A DNA stretch of 64,000 bases. It comes from Saccharum officinarum. Taxonomy: Eukaryota > Streptophyta > Magnoliopsida > Poales > Poaceae. The translations under genes were made by a program, and so were the position numbers. Positions 12,001 to 21,819 of the stretch are shown here, piece after piece. The notes below the pieces were generated by a model. The model was not told where the DNA came from. It saw only the letters and a list, made by a program, of their open reading frames with translations, and searched no databases. How positions within the stretch are numbered: the first letter of the stretch is position 1; the number at the start of each line of letters is the position of its first letter. The DNA is taken from positions 80,266,502-80,330,501 of the forward strand of contig CM036201.1 of the NCBI GenBank assembly GCA_020631735.1, in the 5' to 3' direction.

Positions 12001-12400
12001 ACAACAACAATCGGAAATGCGCTTAATTCGTGAACCCGGAACCGGTTAGGCGGTTCCCGATGTAGCTGCACAAGTCCTGGGCGACAATTGCACAAACACA
12101 GAGCACGACAGAGGGGGAGCAAGTGAGAGGGCCTTACGAGTAGTAGTCCGCAGACGGAAGCCGAGCCGTGGCCTCCGCCTCCTTCGCGGGCGGAGATCGG
12201 GAACCCTAGGTGATGAGGTCAGGTGAGCTGAGCCTGAGCGCGAGCTGAGTGGAGACCAGGGCCCGAGAGCGAGAGACAGAGAGGGAGGGAAGTGGTACCT
12301 CGACGGGTCCACGCTCCGGCGCCACGGTGGAGACCGTGCCCTGCGTCGCTCGCTGCGGCGGCGGCGCTCCGGCAGCGGGAGGCCACGGGGAGGACGGCAT
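9065..12400 (-). CDS. five-exon small conserved plant protein, no named family (145 residues)
   Basis: Assembled from splice sites on the minus strand: exons 12400-12299, 12205-12138, 10998-10895, 9308-9257 and 9176-9065. All junctions are GT/AG and the phases (0, 2, 1, 2) are consistent, which is strong support. The start MPSSPWPP is preferred; an in-frame ATG at 12433 is an alternative. The N-terminus is Pro/Ala/Thr-rich. The middle is a charged helix with ELKTLEHVEKTKKYQ and LAARLKAKYFSNKTF, and the end has WPFTRLFADPANF. I recall similar grass and dicot proteins of unknown function but can name no family, and no catalytic or membrane motif is visible. A retroelement fragment lies in intron 3, and a MITE sits 48 bp upstream of the ATG. 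The large second intron is about 1.1 kb. Confidence 0.8.
9847..10660 (-). mobile_element. retroelement fragment (LINE ORF1-like tail) in an intron
   Basis: On the minus strand a frame ending at 10097 encodes a basic segment with FVPKRSACLAAKSKF, ARKVLLKKL, DEASFEVFQQTF and STOP-proximal EALFPGRGRRR. I recognise this as a very common grass retroelement tail, probably LINE ORF1. Upstream the frame shifts near 10385 to one containing VSFIDDIKLPLEQPL. The 3' end runs into an A-tract (T-run at 9847-9855 on plus), as expected for a poly(A)-terminated retroposon. It lies in intron 3 of the five-exon gene, same orientation. The LINE assignment is tentative. Confidence 0.55.
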
Positions 12401-12447
12401 TTGGAAGAGGGAATGCTGGTGACCGATGACCAATGAAAGCGGACCTC

Positions 12448-12682
12448 GGCCTTGTTTAGATGCACCAGAAGTTACAATTTTTTCACTCTCTTCGTCACGT
12501 CAATCTTTGAACTCGCATGAAGTAGTAAATGTATATAAAAAAATAACTAATTATATAGTTTAGTTAGAAATCACGAGATAAATCTTTTGAACCCAGTTGG
12601 TCCACGATTGGACAATATTTGCCAAATAAAACGAAAATGGTACTATTTATCGGGTTGAATTTTTTTTAATCTAAACGTGGCC
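12448..12682. mobile_element. Tourist-like MITE at the 5' end of the five-exon gene
   Basis: Left end GGCCTTGTTTAGATGCA, right end TCTAAACGTGGCC, flanked by CTC on both sides as a 3-bp target duplication. Inserted 48 bp upstream of the ATG of the minus-strand gene, so it forms part of its leader or core promoter. Confidence 0.8.
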
Positions 12683-12705
12683 CTCGTCAATCTTTTTGTT
12701 ATAAA

Positions 12706-13148
12706 AAAAAAGTCTACTTCACCCCCAACTATTCAGTTACTTCACCTCCAAACCATAAAAGCGAGTTATTTATCCCTAAACTTTCTAAAAACCGGTCAAA
12801 TAATCTCCCAAAGCGGTTTTAGACGGTGGGTTTGCTACAATAACTATGGTTTTGCTACAGTGACAGTAGTTTTGTCTTTTCTTTTTTATTTATTTTGGCT
12901 GAATATTTGAAAAATCATAGTAAATCACATAAAAATCATAAAATGGAAAATTTAATTTTGTTGAACTCCACATGAATAGATCTACATAGTGAAAATATAA
13001 TATGGTAAAAGTTTTTGTTGTAGATTTTGATCTATTCTTTTCTGTAATTAATTAGAATAATTCATAACTACAGTTTCTATAGTCTAATTGTGGTGAAATT
13101 TTTATGGTGACCTAATTATTGTATGCTTGAACTATAGTAAAAAGTTCA
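12706..13148. mobile_element. foldback element, left arm
   Basis: Starts at AAAAAGTCTACTTCACCCCC and runs through CTTGAACTATAGTAAAAAGTTCA. It is the inverted partner of 19482-19979, giving arms of about 440-490 bp. The two arms are separated by an LTR-type insertion. The same family occurs at 58.9-59.95 kb. The arm carries repeated GCTACAGTGACAGTAG-like stretches. Confidence 0.75.
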
Positions 13149-14114
13149 TGTAACACCCCAGGTGTTTATCACCAATTAGGCAGTGGGTTTGAGCTCAAAC
13201 ATGATAGATTAGTGGAGATGACGATGCCAAAGTCAAACCTATGGAAATAAGCCCTAACCTAAACTTGGATATTGCACCCTTGCTTACATATAGGCTCAAT
13301 TAAAAGATATATGATTGGGTGTTATTATCAAAGTATCATCATATGTCTCACATCAATAACTATCTATATTGATCCCTGGAAAAGTTTCATGAAGTTTGGA
13401 ATCAAAAAGTCACATGAAATGATAAGTTCCATTCCTATTGGAATTTGCACCATTAAGTTAATGGAACTATAGATCATCAACCAAATCATGAAAACTTGCC
13501 CAAATGACTTTAGATGAACTCTACAACAAAAGTCATGAAGGGTTCATGTTGAGCAAAAGTCAAGAAAATGCCCCAATTGGCCTAAAACCCTAGTTTAGGC
13601 TTTACCGTGTTGATACTTTGACCAAAGTGAAAGTTTGACTTCTGTATCAGTTATGAGATTTGACCTTAAACAAAAGTTGTAGTTCATCTTGTGTACAACA
13701 AACTTTGTTTAATGGTCAAGAGCTAGTTTGTCCTCTAACCTAGTCAAATAGAGCTCCCAAGATTGATTCAGCTGCTCTTTTTGGACTTCGCAAATTTGGC
13801 TAAGTCATAATGGAGTTCAGTTTCAAGTAGCTTACTTTGGAGCACTCTACCTCCCAAACTAGGCAGAACCAGCTCTAGCTCATATTGGCAATATTGTAGT
13901 GCTCATATAGCTCTATGATTTTGTTAACAACACTATGACCTAATTCCCACTAGTACAAGAGCTACAGAGCCTCAAAGATCGTGTTTCAGTTGGGTTCCTA
14001 CTGAAACTGAAATTTCAGTTTCGTGTGCTCGACTTTGGAGCTCTGTATATTGTGATCTAAGCTGAACCAGCTCAAGGTCCTTTAATAAAAGTTGTAGATT
14101 GAGTTGGGTACAAC

Positions 14115-14280
14115 CAGTGGCGGATGCACGATGCGGGATAAGGGGGGCTAAAACAATGGTGATATTGATTTGCATGAAGATTTAATGGTGAAATCACGCT
14201 TTTGCTACAGTGATTATGCTTGAAATCGAGCCATTAGGGGGGGCTGGAGCCCCCTAGCCCCCCCTTTGGATCCGCCCCTG
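14115..14280. mobile_element. hAT-type MITE nested in the LTR element
   Basis: Termini CAGTGGCGGATGCA and GGATCCGCCCCTG are inverted repeats of the hAT CAG...CTG form. The flanks are GGTACAAC at 14107-14114 and again at 14281-14288, a perfect 8-bp target duplication. The 166-bp element includes a GC-rich hairpin (GGGGGGGCTGGAGCCCCC). Confidence 0.9.
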
Positions 14281-14649
14281 GGTACAACAAACTTTGCTTT
14301 TAGAGCATGCCATTTTTCAGCTTAAAAATAAGTCAAACAATGGGCCAAAGTTTGAATCTAAAGCTGTTTTCAGACTTAGAATATTTAAGTCCGAGATTGT
14401 AACAACTCGATTGGCATTCCACGTTCTCCAAATTGGTTGAGCAACTCAAGTTGGTCCAAATGTAAAAGTTGGAGCTTATATGATAAGGAAGAGCATGCAA
14501 AAAGTTGGTTTTAGTTTGATCGAGTTTTGACCTCCAAAGGCGAGTTTCCGTGACCTTTGTCAATATGTTGACATTGCCATCTTGGGGTTTGATTAGACAC
14601 TAATATGTTGCTCTAATGGCGTGGCACCCTAAATAATAAATGTAGAGCA

Positions 14650-15530
14650 TTATGCGGGCTGCAACTTTGCTTTTGGGTCCATGTCCAAATTCGGCCTGGA
14701 ACCGGTCTAAAATCGTGTCCCACGCTGATCGCTTTGCTGCCCGCCACGTGCTCAGTAAAATGCCTCTATGGGCGGCGCGTGTCCGTGAGCGTGGCAGCCA
14801 TGCGAGAGCTTGCCCCACTCCATTGACGCGTGCGCCAGCCTCCTGCCGTACCTCAGAGCCCTCCAAAGCGGACGCCCGAGCTTCTCACTCCCCTCTCTCC
14901 CTCGTTCGCCCTCGGCCTCCCTCATTCCTCTCTGCCTCTCCCTCGCTCGGCTCTGCCCGGAGCGCGCACGCCGCGATGGCCGCCCATGGAGCTCCGGTCG
15001 CCGCTGCGTTCCTACCGCTCCGAGCTCCCTCTCATCCCACCGTGAGCACCACCACCTTCACCTTGCCACGATTCATCTTTGGCACGAGCTCTCAACTCGC
15101 GTTCACCTCCCCTGCCGCTGGGAACCGCCACCGCCACCGGCTGAGCCTAACCGGGCTGCCAGCGCCCACGCCTGTGGGCTTGGCTGCCATTGCCCCTGCG
15201 CGCCTTCCCTGGCCGCCCAGCCACCGGAGCACCGCCGTCGTCGACACTGCCCCTACGGAGCCGCCCGCGCACGTGGTAAACAGGCCATAGACCACCTCGG
15301 ACCCTACTACGAGCGCCTATGGACGCGCCTCGCCGCCCTGGTGCTTCCCCACCACTTCACCACGGCCGCCGACGACCTCACCGGCCGGAGGAGTGCCGGC
15401 CGACACTCTCTCCCCGCCTCCCCTGTTTCCGGCGCCGGGGGAAGGAGACCTCCTGTCTCTCTGTCTCTCTCTGTGAATGACAAGTGGGCCCAATGGTCCA
15501 GCGGGTCCCACATGTCGGTTATGTGGTGAC
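14650..15530. other. GC-rich block inside the LTR element with overlapping open frames
   Basis: About 900 bp of CpG-rich sequence, sharply different from the AT-rich DNA on both sides. It holds long overlapping frames on both strands (for example 14652-15290 and 14810-15529 plus). The encoded sequences are Pro/Ala/Ser/Arg-rich with no domain, as expected from a GC-rich non-coding leader. It may be the promoter/leader of the LTR element or captured exon/5' UTR sequence. Confidence 0.4.
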
Positions 15531-17508
15531 AGACTTGGGTACCGAATCGGGTGCACCTAGCAAAATTAGTTAGGGTTGTGTCAATTCTGATTTTGAATTC
15601 CAATTTCATGTTGATCTTCTAAAATTCATATCTCATGCTGGATAATTCCAAAAATAGCAAAAGTGGACTTTTTGGAAACCTTGAGAAAAGATCTATGTAG
15701 TAGAGTCATAATATGTTACATGTTTGTAGATGTTTTCTGATGTCGTTATTTAAGTTTTAAAAATGCTCTAAAAAGGCCTTAAACATTGACCAGAGCAAGA
15801 TCTGGAGTTTTAGAACCCCAAAAATGGTGATTCTTGTTTTGTTAATTTTGTGATGACATGTGCTTTCTAGGAAAAATATCAAATACACTAGTTGTTTACT
15901 GTTTTCTTGAGGTTTTGTTATGACCTTGTTAAATAAGGAAATCTACATTATATTGCTTGTCATTTTTATATCTTGAGTTGTGTTGCTCCAATTGATGTGA
16001 AATTTTTATGGTAGTCTTTCCATGCTATGAATGTATTGTGGTAGAAATTTCATGGTCATTGCTTACTGTATGCTCAAGTTATTGATTTAACTTGTTTATG
16101 TCTTGATAACTAACTTATAAATAATATATAAATGATAAAATGGAAAATGTTGTTCCATTACCTTAGTATGATGTTGCTATATCATGTTGATTCATACTAT
16201 GGCCTTGTGTTCATAGAAAATATGGAGTTTTAGGTTTAACTTGCTCTCACATGATTATTGCAATAGCTATTTGTCTTTTTCATAGAGCTTGATACACTTT
16301 CCCAAATGACTTGAAATTTGGACAGTAGACTATTGAGAACATTTGTAGACCTCTATAAGTTTGGTAGAATTTATTGAGTATCTTTATGATGTGGTCATAA
16401 TTCCACCTAATGATCTAAATAAATTAAGAAAATATATTAAAAGAATTTATTTAGTAATTGACACTATGTTTTCTGATGTTCATTAGTCATGTATGAAATG
16501 TTGGTAAAGTTGGTTTTGCCCAATTATATGTTTGCAATGGAAGTTAATAATTATTTCTTGCAAATGAGGTTTCTAAACAGATCTGGGAACTTAGCAAAGT
16601 TCTTTATGATAATGTACTTTGTTGTGAAACTTATTTATACAAAAGTTGTAGATAATTTAGGTATCTAGCTGCTGTTAAAATTTGGTGGCATTTGGTCATG
16701 TGGTTTAGGAGTTATAGCTGTTTAAAGTTGGGGTACAGAATTGCTTGCTCTCTGTCTTGTTAGACCAGTTTCTGTATTTATGTAAATTCGACATGTTAAA
16801 ATTTGGAATCATGCTGTGATGATATTAAATGAAATGTAGAGAATTTCATAAGCTTTCTGTAATGTCTTATTTCATATCATTTGGATTTGTATATCTCTAG
16901 ATATGATTGAATTTATAAAGCTACTATTTGCTTGTCCACAAATGGATAAATTCTAAGTTTAGTTGTTTGCTGGTATATTGTTAAGTGTGACTTATGCCTT
17001 TGAGGAGAGTTAAGTTAATTAGCTCTAGGTACTTATAAAAATTATGGTATGCTTGTATGATTACTTTGTTCATTGCATTTCTATGTATTCATACATATGC
17101 ATGGTTACACCTCATATAGGTTCGTTAGCAGAAACGTGTGAAGGATGTGGCGTTGGAGCCAAACCCGAAGACGGTGTTTGGTGGATCCATCCCGAAGATA
17201 GAAGGATCGGGCAAGTGCTAGATGGGAGGATGCTCGCCAAGTGAATTCATCTGACATACTCTAACTTGAGTCGGATCCCAGGCAAGCCCCGGAGCATTAT
17301 AAGCCTCCTATCTTTAAAGCAATTAATTCTATATATGTTATAAGTATTGTTGCATTAAGTGATAGGAGTTGGTTGGAAACCCTTGCTGCATTATATCATT
17401 CCTTGTCCAGATATATGAATCCTTGAACCCTACATAGATTAGGATCGAGTAGATGCTTAGCCCTGCTTTAAGCGGTAGAAGTCAGGTGATTTCCTGTCAC
17501 CTGCGAGA

Positions 17509-18165
17509 TAAGCTGGACGAAAAGCTCGCAACTCGATAGCTCGCTCGACTCGGATCGACAGTGGCTCGGCTCGGCTCGGCTCGTTTAATTTCTCAAACAA
17601 GCTGAGCAAGCATCCTAGCTCGTGTCTTAACGAGCCAGCTCGCGAGCCAGCTCGAGCCAGCTCGCGAGCCTAACAAGCCAAAGTTGTTGGCCTTAAACTT
17701 TTATTAGTGTTATATAACTTTATGTCTTACACTTTATAATTTGTTGATGATTGGACTTTGACTCTATAAATTTTAGATTAATTTGACTCTTTTTATTTTA
17801 AATGAATGTATGGATAATGGATGCATCATATATGGTATGGAGTATGAACCATAGACAATGTATGGTGTATAGTATTATAATATAATAGTACATATTATTT
17901 TTGTATGATTTATTAAGACTTATGAATGGAGTAGTTTTATATTATTACCATTATCAAACTTTAGATAATACATATATTACATTTTTTATGTTTTAATATG
18001 GCTGGCTCGCGAGCCAAACGAGCCAACTTGAGCTCGTAAACGAGCCGAGCCGAGCCGGCCTTCTGGCTCGTTAAGATAACGAGCCGAGCCGAGCTGGCTC
18101 GTTATCTTAACGAGCCAGAATGAGCCGAGCCAAACGAGCCGAGCTGGCTCGTTAGTCCAGCTTTA
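17509..18165. mobile_element. Mutator-type MITE nested in the LTR element
   Basis: Ends TAAGCTGGAC (left) and GTCCAGCTTTA (right) are inverted with a one-base indel. CCTGCGAGA at 17500-17508 and 18166-18174 is a perfect 9-bp target duplication, the Mutator hallmark. Both subterminal regions are packed with GGCTCG / CGAGCC and GCTCGCGAGCC repeats around an AT-rich core. Confidence 0.85.
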
Positions 18166-19481
18166 CCTGCGAGATATAGGGATATTCATATATGGCACGG
18201 TTGGCTATATTTGCTATCGTAGAAAGGAACCATGTGTTAATAAAATAAAATGAGACCGGGCGGGATGATGATAGTGAAGCGACAAGACATGGAGGTCTTG
18301 GGTGTGAATCTATCCCCGTCTGAGTCGTTTAAGGACCGATTCGCTGTACGTCCTTGAGTCATGTTGAACGCAGTCTAACACTTAGTTGGCCGGATATGTC
18401 GTTCCGACCGCGAAGCCGAGTAATGTGATTCAGGGCGGGAATCGAATGCTAGGTTGCTTATTGGAGGAGAGAAAGGATGTGCTTGGGGACATTGGCGTGA
18501 GACCAAGGGGAGGTTAGAGTCCCTATCACCTGGTAGAGTGTCGCCCTTGGGTCGCGACATCATTCGGACCCGCGATTCCTGAATCATATAAAAAGGTGGT
18601 CTGTGCGACCCTGGCAGGGGTCTGCACGGTGAGTGTTAGAAATACCCCTCCAGCTGGATAGGAATTCGATTCGAATCGCCGTCGCTCCCGGTTAGTGAGC
18701 ACTTGACTTGAGCAGCGGCAACGTAGATTCCATTAAATTGAACGGATGGTTAATTGGATAACGATGGAAAGGTTGCCTCAATTTATACCTGCTATGGTTA
18801 ATATTGTTTGCTCCTAATAAAGTGAGTGCTCTAGTACAGGTTCTAATATAGATGATAGGTTAATAATAATTAACTTGATGCTTAAGCATTAATGATTGAT
18901 CATCTATATTAAGCTTTTATGCAAAATGCTGTCAAGCCAGCCCACTTTATATCAGCCTTGCATGATTCTTGGTGTCACCTTATTTCTGGTTTCTGACGGG
19001 TAAGTCTAGCTGAGTACCTTCTCGTACTCAGGGTTTTATCCCCACTTGTTGCATGTTGTGATGTATCATGGCGGCTGCAAGAGTTGGTTGACTCCTGCCG
19101 TAGTGGCGGAGTGTGATCACGGGCATGATCCTTCTTATTTACCTTATCTCTAATGCTTTTGTTTGAAGTCGACCGTGGTACTGGTATGTATTTGAAATAA
19201 TATTAATGTTAGTTTCAAATTACTTTGCTTCCGCTACTTTTCAATGTAAGTTGTAATAACTTTGTTGAACTACGATGTATATTGAATTACTTGAGAAAAT
19301 GGATGTAACATGTGACTTGTTATGTTGAATCACTACGATCTTGGCTTGTATTTTAGTTGGTTTAAAATCCCTCGTGATTTCATTAGACTACCGGAGTTAT
19401 ATGGCCTCAAGTGTGAGAATTTAATCACTTCGATGATTGTTTTTATACTTGTGCTCTTATAATTTGGACGGTTCTGTTACA

Positions 19482-19979
19482 GTTCATACTCATTAGACCC
19501 TAAATAAATCTATAACTTAGTTTTACATGATCCAATGAGTATGAAATTTTTGCTACAGTTCAAGCATACAATGATTAGACAACCATAAAAATTTCACCAC
19601 AATTGGATCATAGAAACTGCAGTTATGAATTATTTCAATTAATTATAGAAAAAATATATCAAAATCTACAACAAAAACTTTGTACTAAAGCATACCATAT
19701 TATATATTCACTGTATAGATCTACTCATGTGGAGTCCAACAAAATTGAATTTTCTATTTTATAATTTTTCTGTGATTTACTATGATTTTTCAAAGATTCA
19801 GTGGAAATAAATAAAAAAGAAAAAGACAAAACCACCGTCACTGTAGCAAAACCACCGTCCAAAACTGCTTGGGAGGTTATTTGACCGATTTTAGAAAGTT
19901 TAGGGAGGTAAAAAATCCGGTTTTATAGTTTGGGGTGAAGTAGACCACCTGAATAGTTAGAGGATGAAGTAGACTTTTT
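19482..19979. mobile_element. foldback element, right arm
   Basis: Inverted copy of 12706-13148. It begins with the duplicated GTTCA, then a short loop region (19487-19540), then the arm ending AGTAGACTTTTT. It includes the family's GTCACTGTAGCAAAACC stretches. Confidence 0.75.
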
Positions 19980-20540
19980 CCTTTTCTTATATAAAGGCAC
20001 TCAAAAGAGTGTCTCACAATTGATAAAACAAAGGTCATTAAAAAACAAAGACAATAAGATATAAAACAATCTCTAAAAATAAGAGTAAATTCCTTAACTT
20101 CCTTTGATCGTTGACTGCTTGCGGGAAGTTGAAGATCGCAAAAAGAAAGAAAGAAAAAGATCTGCAAACACTCTTGCCTGATAAAGCTTGAAACTCGCAA
20201 AAGCCACTCGTTGTTGACAAAAATAAAAAAATGCATACTTATAATCTTTCACCATTAGAACACATATCTCGTCAATCTTTATCGAGTGAATGATAAAAAC
20301 AAAAAAAATGGTGGACACTCTCTAGAAATTCGATCTGGACAGTTCATTTTAGATCGGACGGTATGTATAGTTCAAAATATTTTAGGGGGAACCATGGCAA
20401 AATCAAACCCCTAGCATCAAAGGTACATTGAAAATGCCTAATGTTGGATCGTGGTGAGGAGAACATTGCCCAAGAATAATTCATGCTTCCAATCATTTTT
20501 TATCATCAACACGAGCATGGTCGTTTGGTGTTTTTGTTTA
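19980..20540. other. intergenic, no gene seen
   Basis: AT-rich sequence without a supportable exon. The last nine bases (TTTTGTTTA) are the target duplication of the next element. Confidence 0.3.
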
Positions 20541-21373
20541 GAGCAAAATTCACTGTCAGTCCTGAATTTGGCCAACGATGTCATTCATGTCCCTAAACTT
20601 CTAAAATGATATCTGTGGATTCCTAAATTTGACAGACGATGTCATCCAGGTCCCCGAACTTTTAAGGTGATCGCCGTATGTCCCAAAACTTGGCGGCGGC
20701 GTCAACCCGGTCCCTAAACTTTCAAGGTAATCACCGCAGGTCCTTAAACTTGCCAAACAGTATCATCCCTGTCCAAATGTGATCTAACATACTCTATAAG
20801 CTGGTGTGACACGCTAACTGTACGTTAGACGTGGATCCAACATGTGTCAATTAATCAATCATTATTTATATAATATTTATCATGAAAATATAAATTATAT
20901 AAATTAATTTACATTAGCAAAAAATACATTAAAATATTAAAATAATTTACAGCAACAAATATATTAGGTTTAAACTAAAATAGAAAAATGCTAAAATTAA
21001 TTTAATATTTATGTATCATTAATAGTATAATAATATTAAAATTCCTATAGTATTAAAAGTTTTCTCTATTAAAAGTTACTTCTAATTTTAGTATTATTTT
21101 AAAAGTTTTACTAGTAGTATTATAGAAGTAACTTTTTCTCTATTATTAATACAACTTGCTAAGTTTAGGGACCTGCGGTGATCACTTTAAAAGTTTAGGG
21201 ACCGGGATGACACCGCTAGCCAAGTTTAGGGACCTGCGGTGATCACTTCGAAAGTTTAGGGATCTGGACGACGCCGTCTGCCAAGTTTAGGGACCCACAG
21301 ATATCACTTCAAAAGTTCAGGGACCTGGATGACATCATCGGCCAAGTTGAGGGACCGGCGGTGAAATTTGCTC
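20541..21373. mobile_element. Mutator-like foldback element
   Basis: Starts GAGCAAAATTCACTG and ends GTGAAATTTGCTC. TTTTGTTTA at 20532-20540 and 21374-21382 gives a perfect 9-bp target duplication. Each arm holds about four diverged copies of a ~48-bp unit (consensus around GGTCCCTAAACTT and GTGATCACCGCAGGTCC), in inverted orientation. The AT-rich centre has no transposase frame, so the element is non-autonomous. Confidence 0.85.
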
Positions 21374-21385
21374 TTTTGTTTATTA

Positions 21386-21697
21386 CTAGCAAATTTACCT
21401 GTGCATTACAACGGAACGTAATATCATCGCTACACGAGAGTTGTTGTATGACCGTGGGTTATGAGTTCGGGTCACAACAAGATACGAAGGATGCAACCTA
21501 GTATATATTGGAATCGGATCATATATCCATCATCGTTAGACCGAAGTTTCGTTAAATCACATGAGTATATATATAGGTCATAAATCCGGATCATGTAAAA
21601 AAATAGGATGAAAGAAATTTTCTACTGTTCAGGTAATTAGGAGGAAATAGACAAAAAAAGAATAAAATTCTAGCTTTAAATTAATATTAGGTATAGA
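21386..21697 (-). mobile_element. complete short non-autonomous Helitron
   Basis: On the minus strand the element begins TCTATACCTAATATT at 21697, preceded by A. It ends in CTAG at 21386, followed by T, matching Helitron insertion between A and T. Just inside the 3' end is a degenerate GC-rich hairpin related to the common grass CCCGTTGCAACGCACGGG type. It is only 312 bp, with no coding capacity and no target duplication. Confidence 0.75.
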
Positions 21698-21819
21698 TAT
21701 AAATTAATAACATATGTAATCAATGAAACTAACGTGTTTGCCAAGCATGTGACATATATTTGTCTTGTGGGTGCAATAAGCTACCCAATCTGGGTCATAT
21801 GTCAAATTCAATTGGATAA

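Larger units (their letters stand above)
13149..19481 (+). mobile_element. very long LTR-type insertion (probable solo LTR or non-autonomous LTR element)
   Basis: Begins TGTAACACCCC and ends TTCTGTTACA, the TG...CA termini seen in grass gypsy LTRs, and is flanked on both sides by GTTCA (13144-13148 and 19482-19486), a 5-bp target duplication. No gag, pol or integrase frame is visible inside, nor a second internal copy of the termini, so it reads as one unit of 6333 bp, or about 5.5 kb after removing two nested MITEs. That is unusually long for a solo LTR. A non-autonomous element with unrecognised short LTRs is an alternative. Orientation is assigned from the TGTAACACCC start. Confidence 0.65.

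Noticed and set aside
14810..15529. 239- and 212-residue frames on the plus strand
   Set aside because: They overlap each other and minus-strand frames in a GC-rich block; sequences are Pro/Ser/Arg-rich without domains, as expected by composition. Kept only as a composition anomaly.
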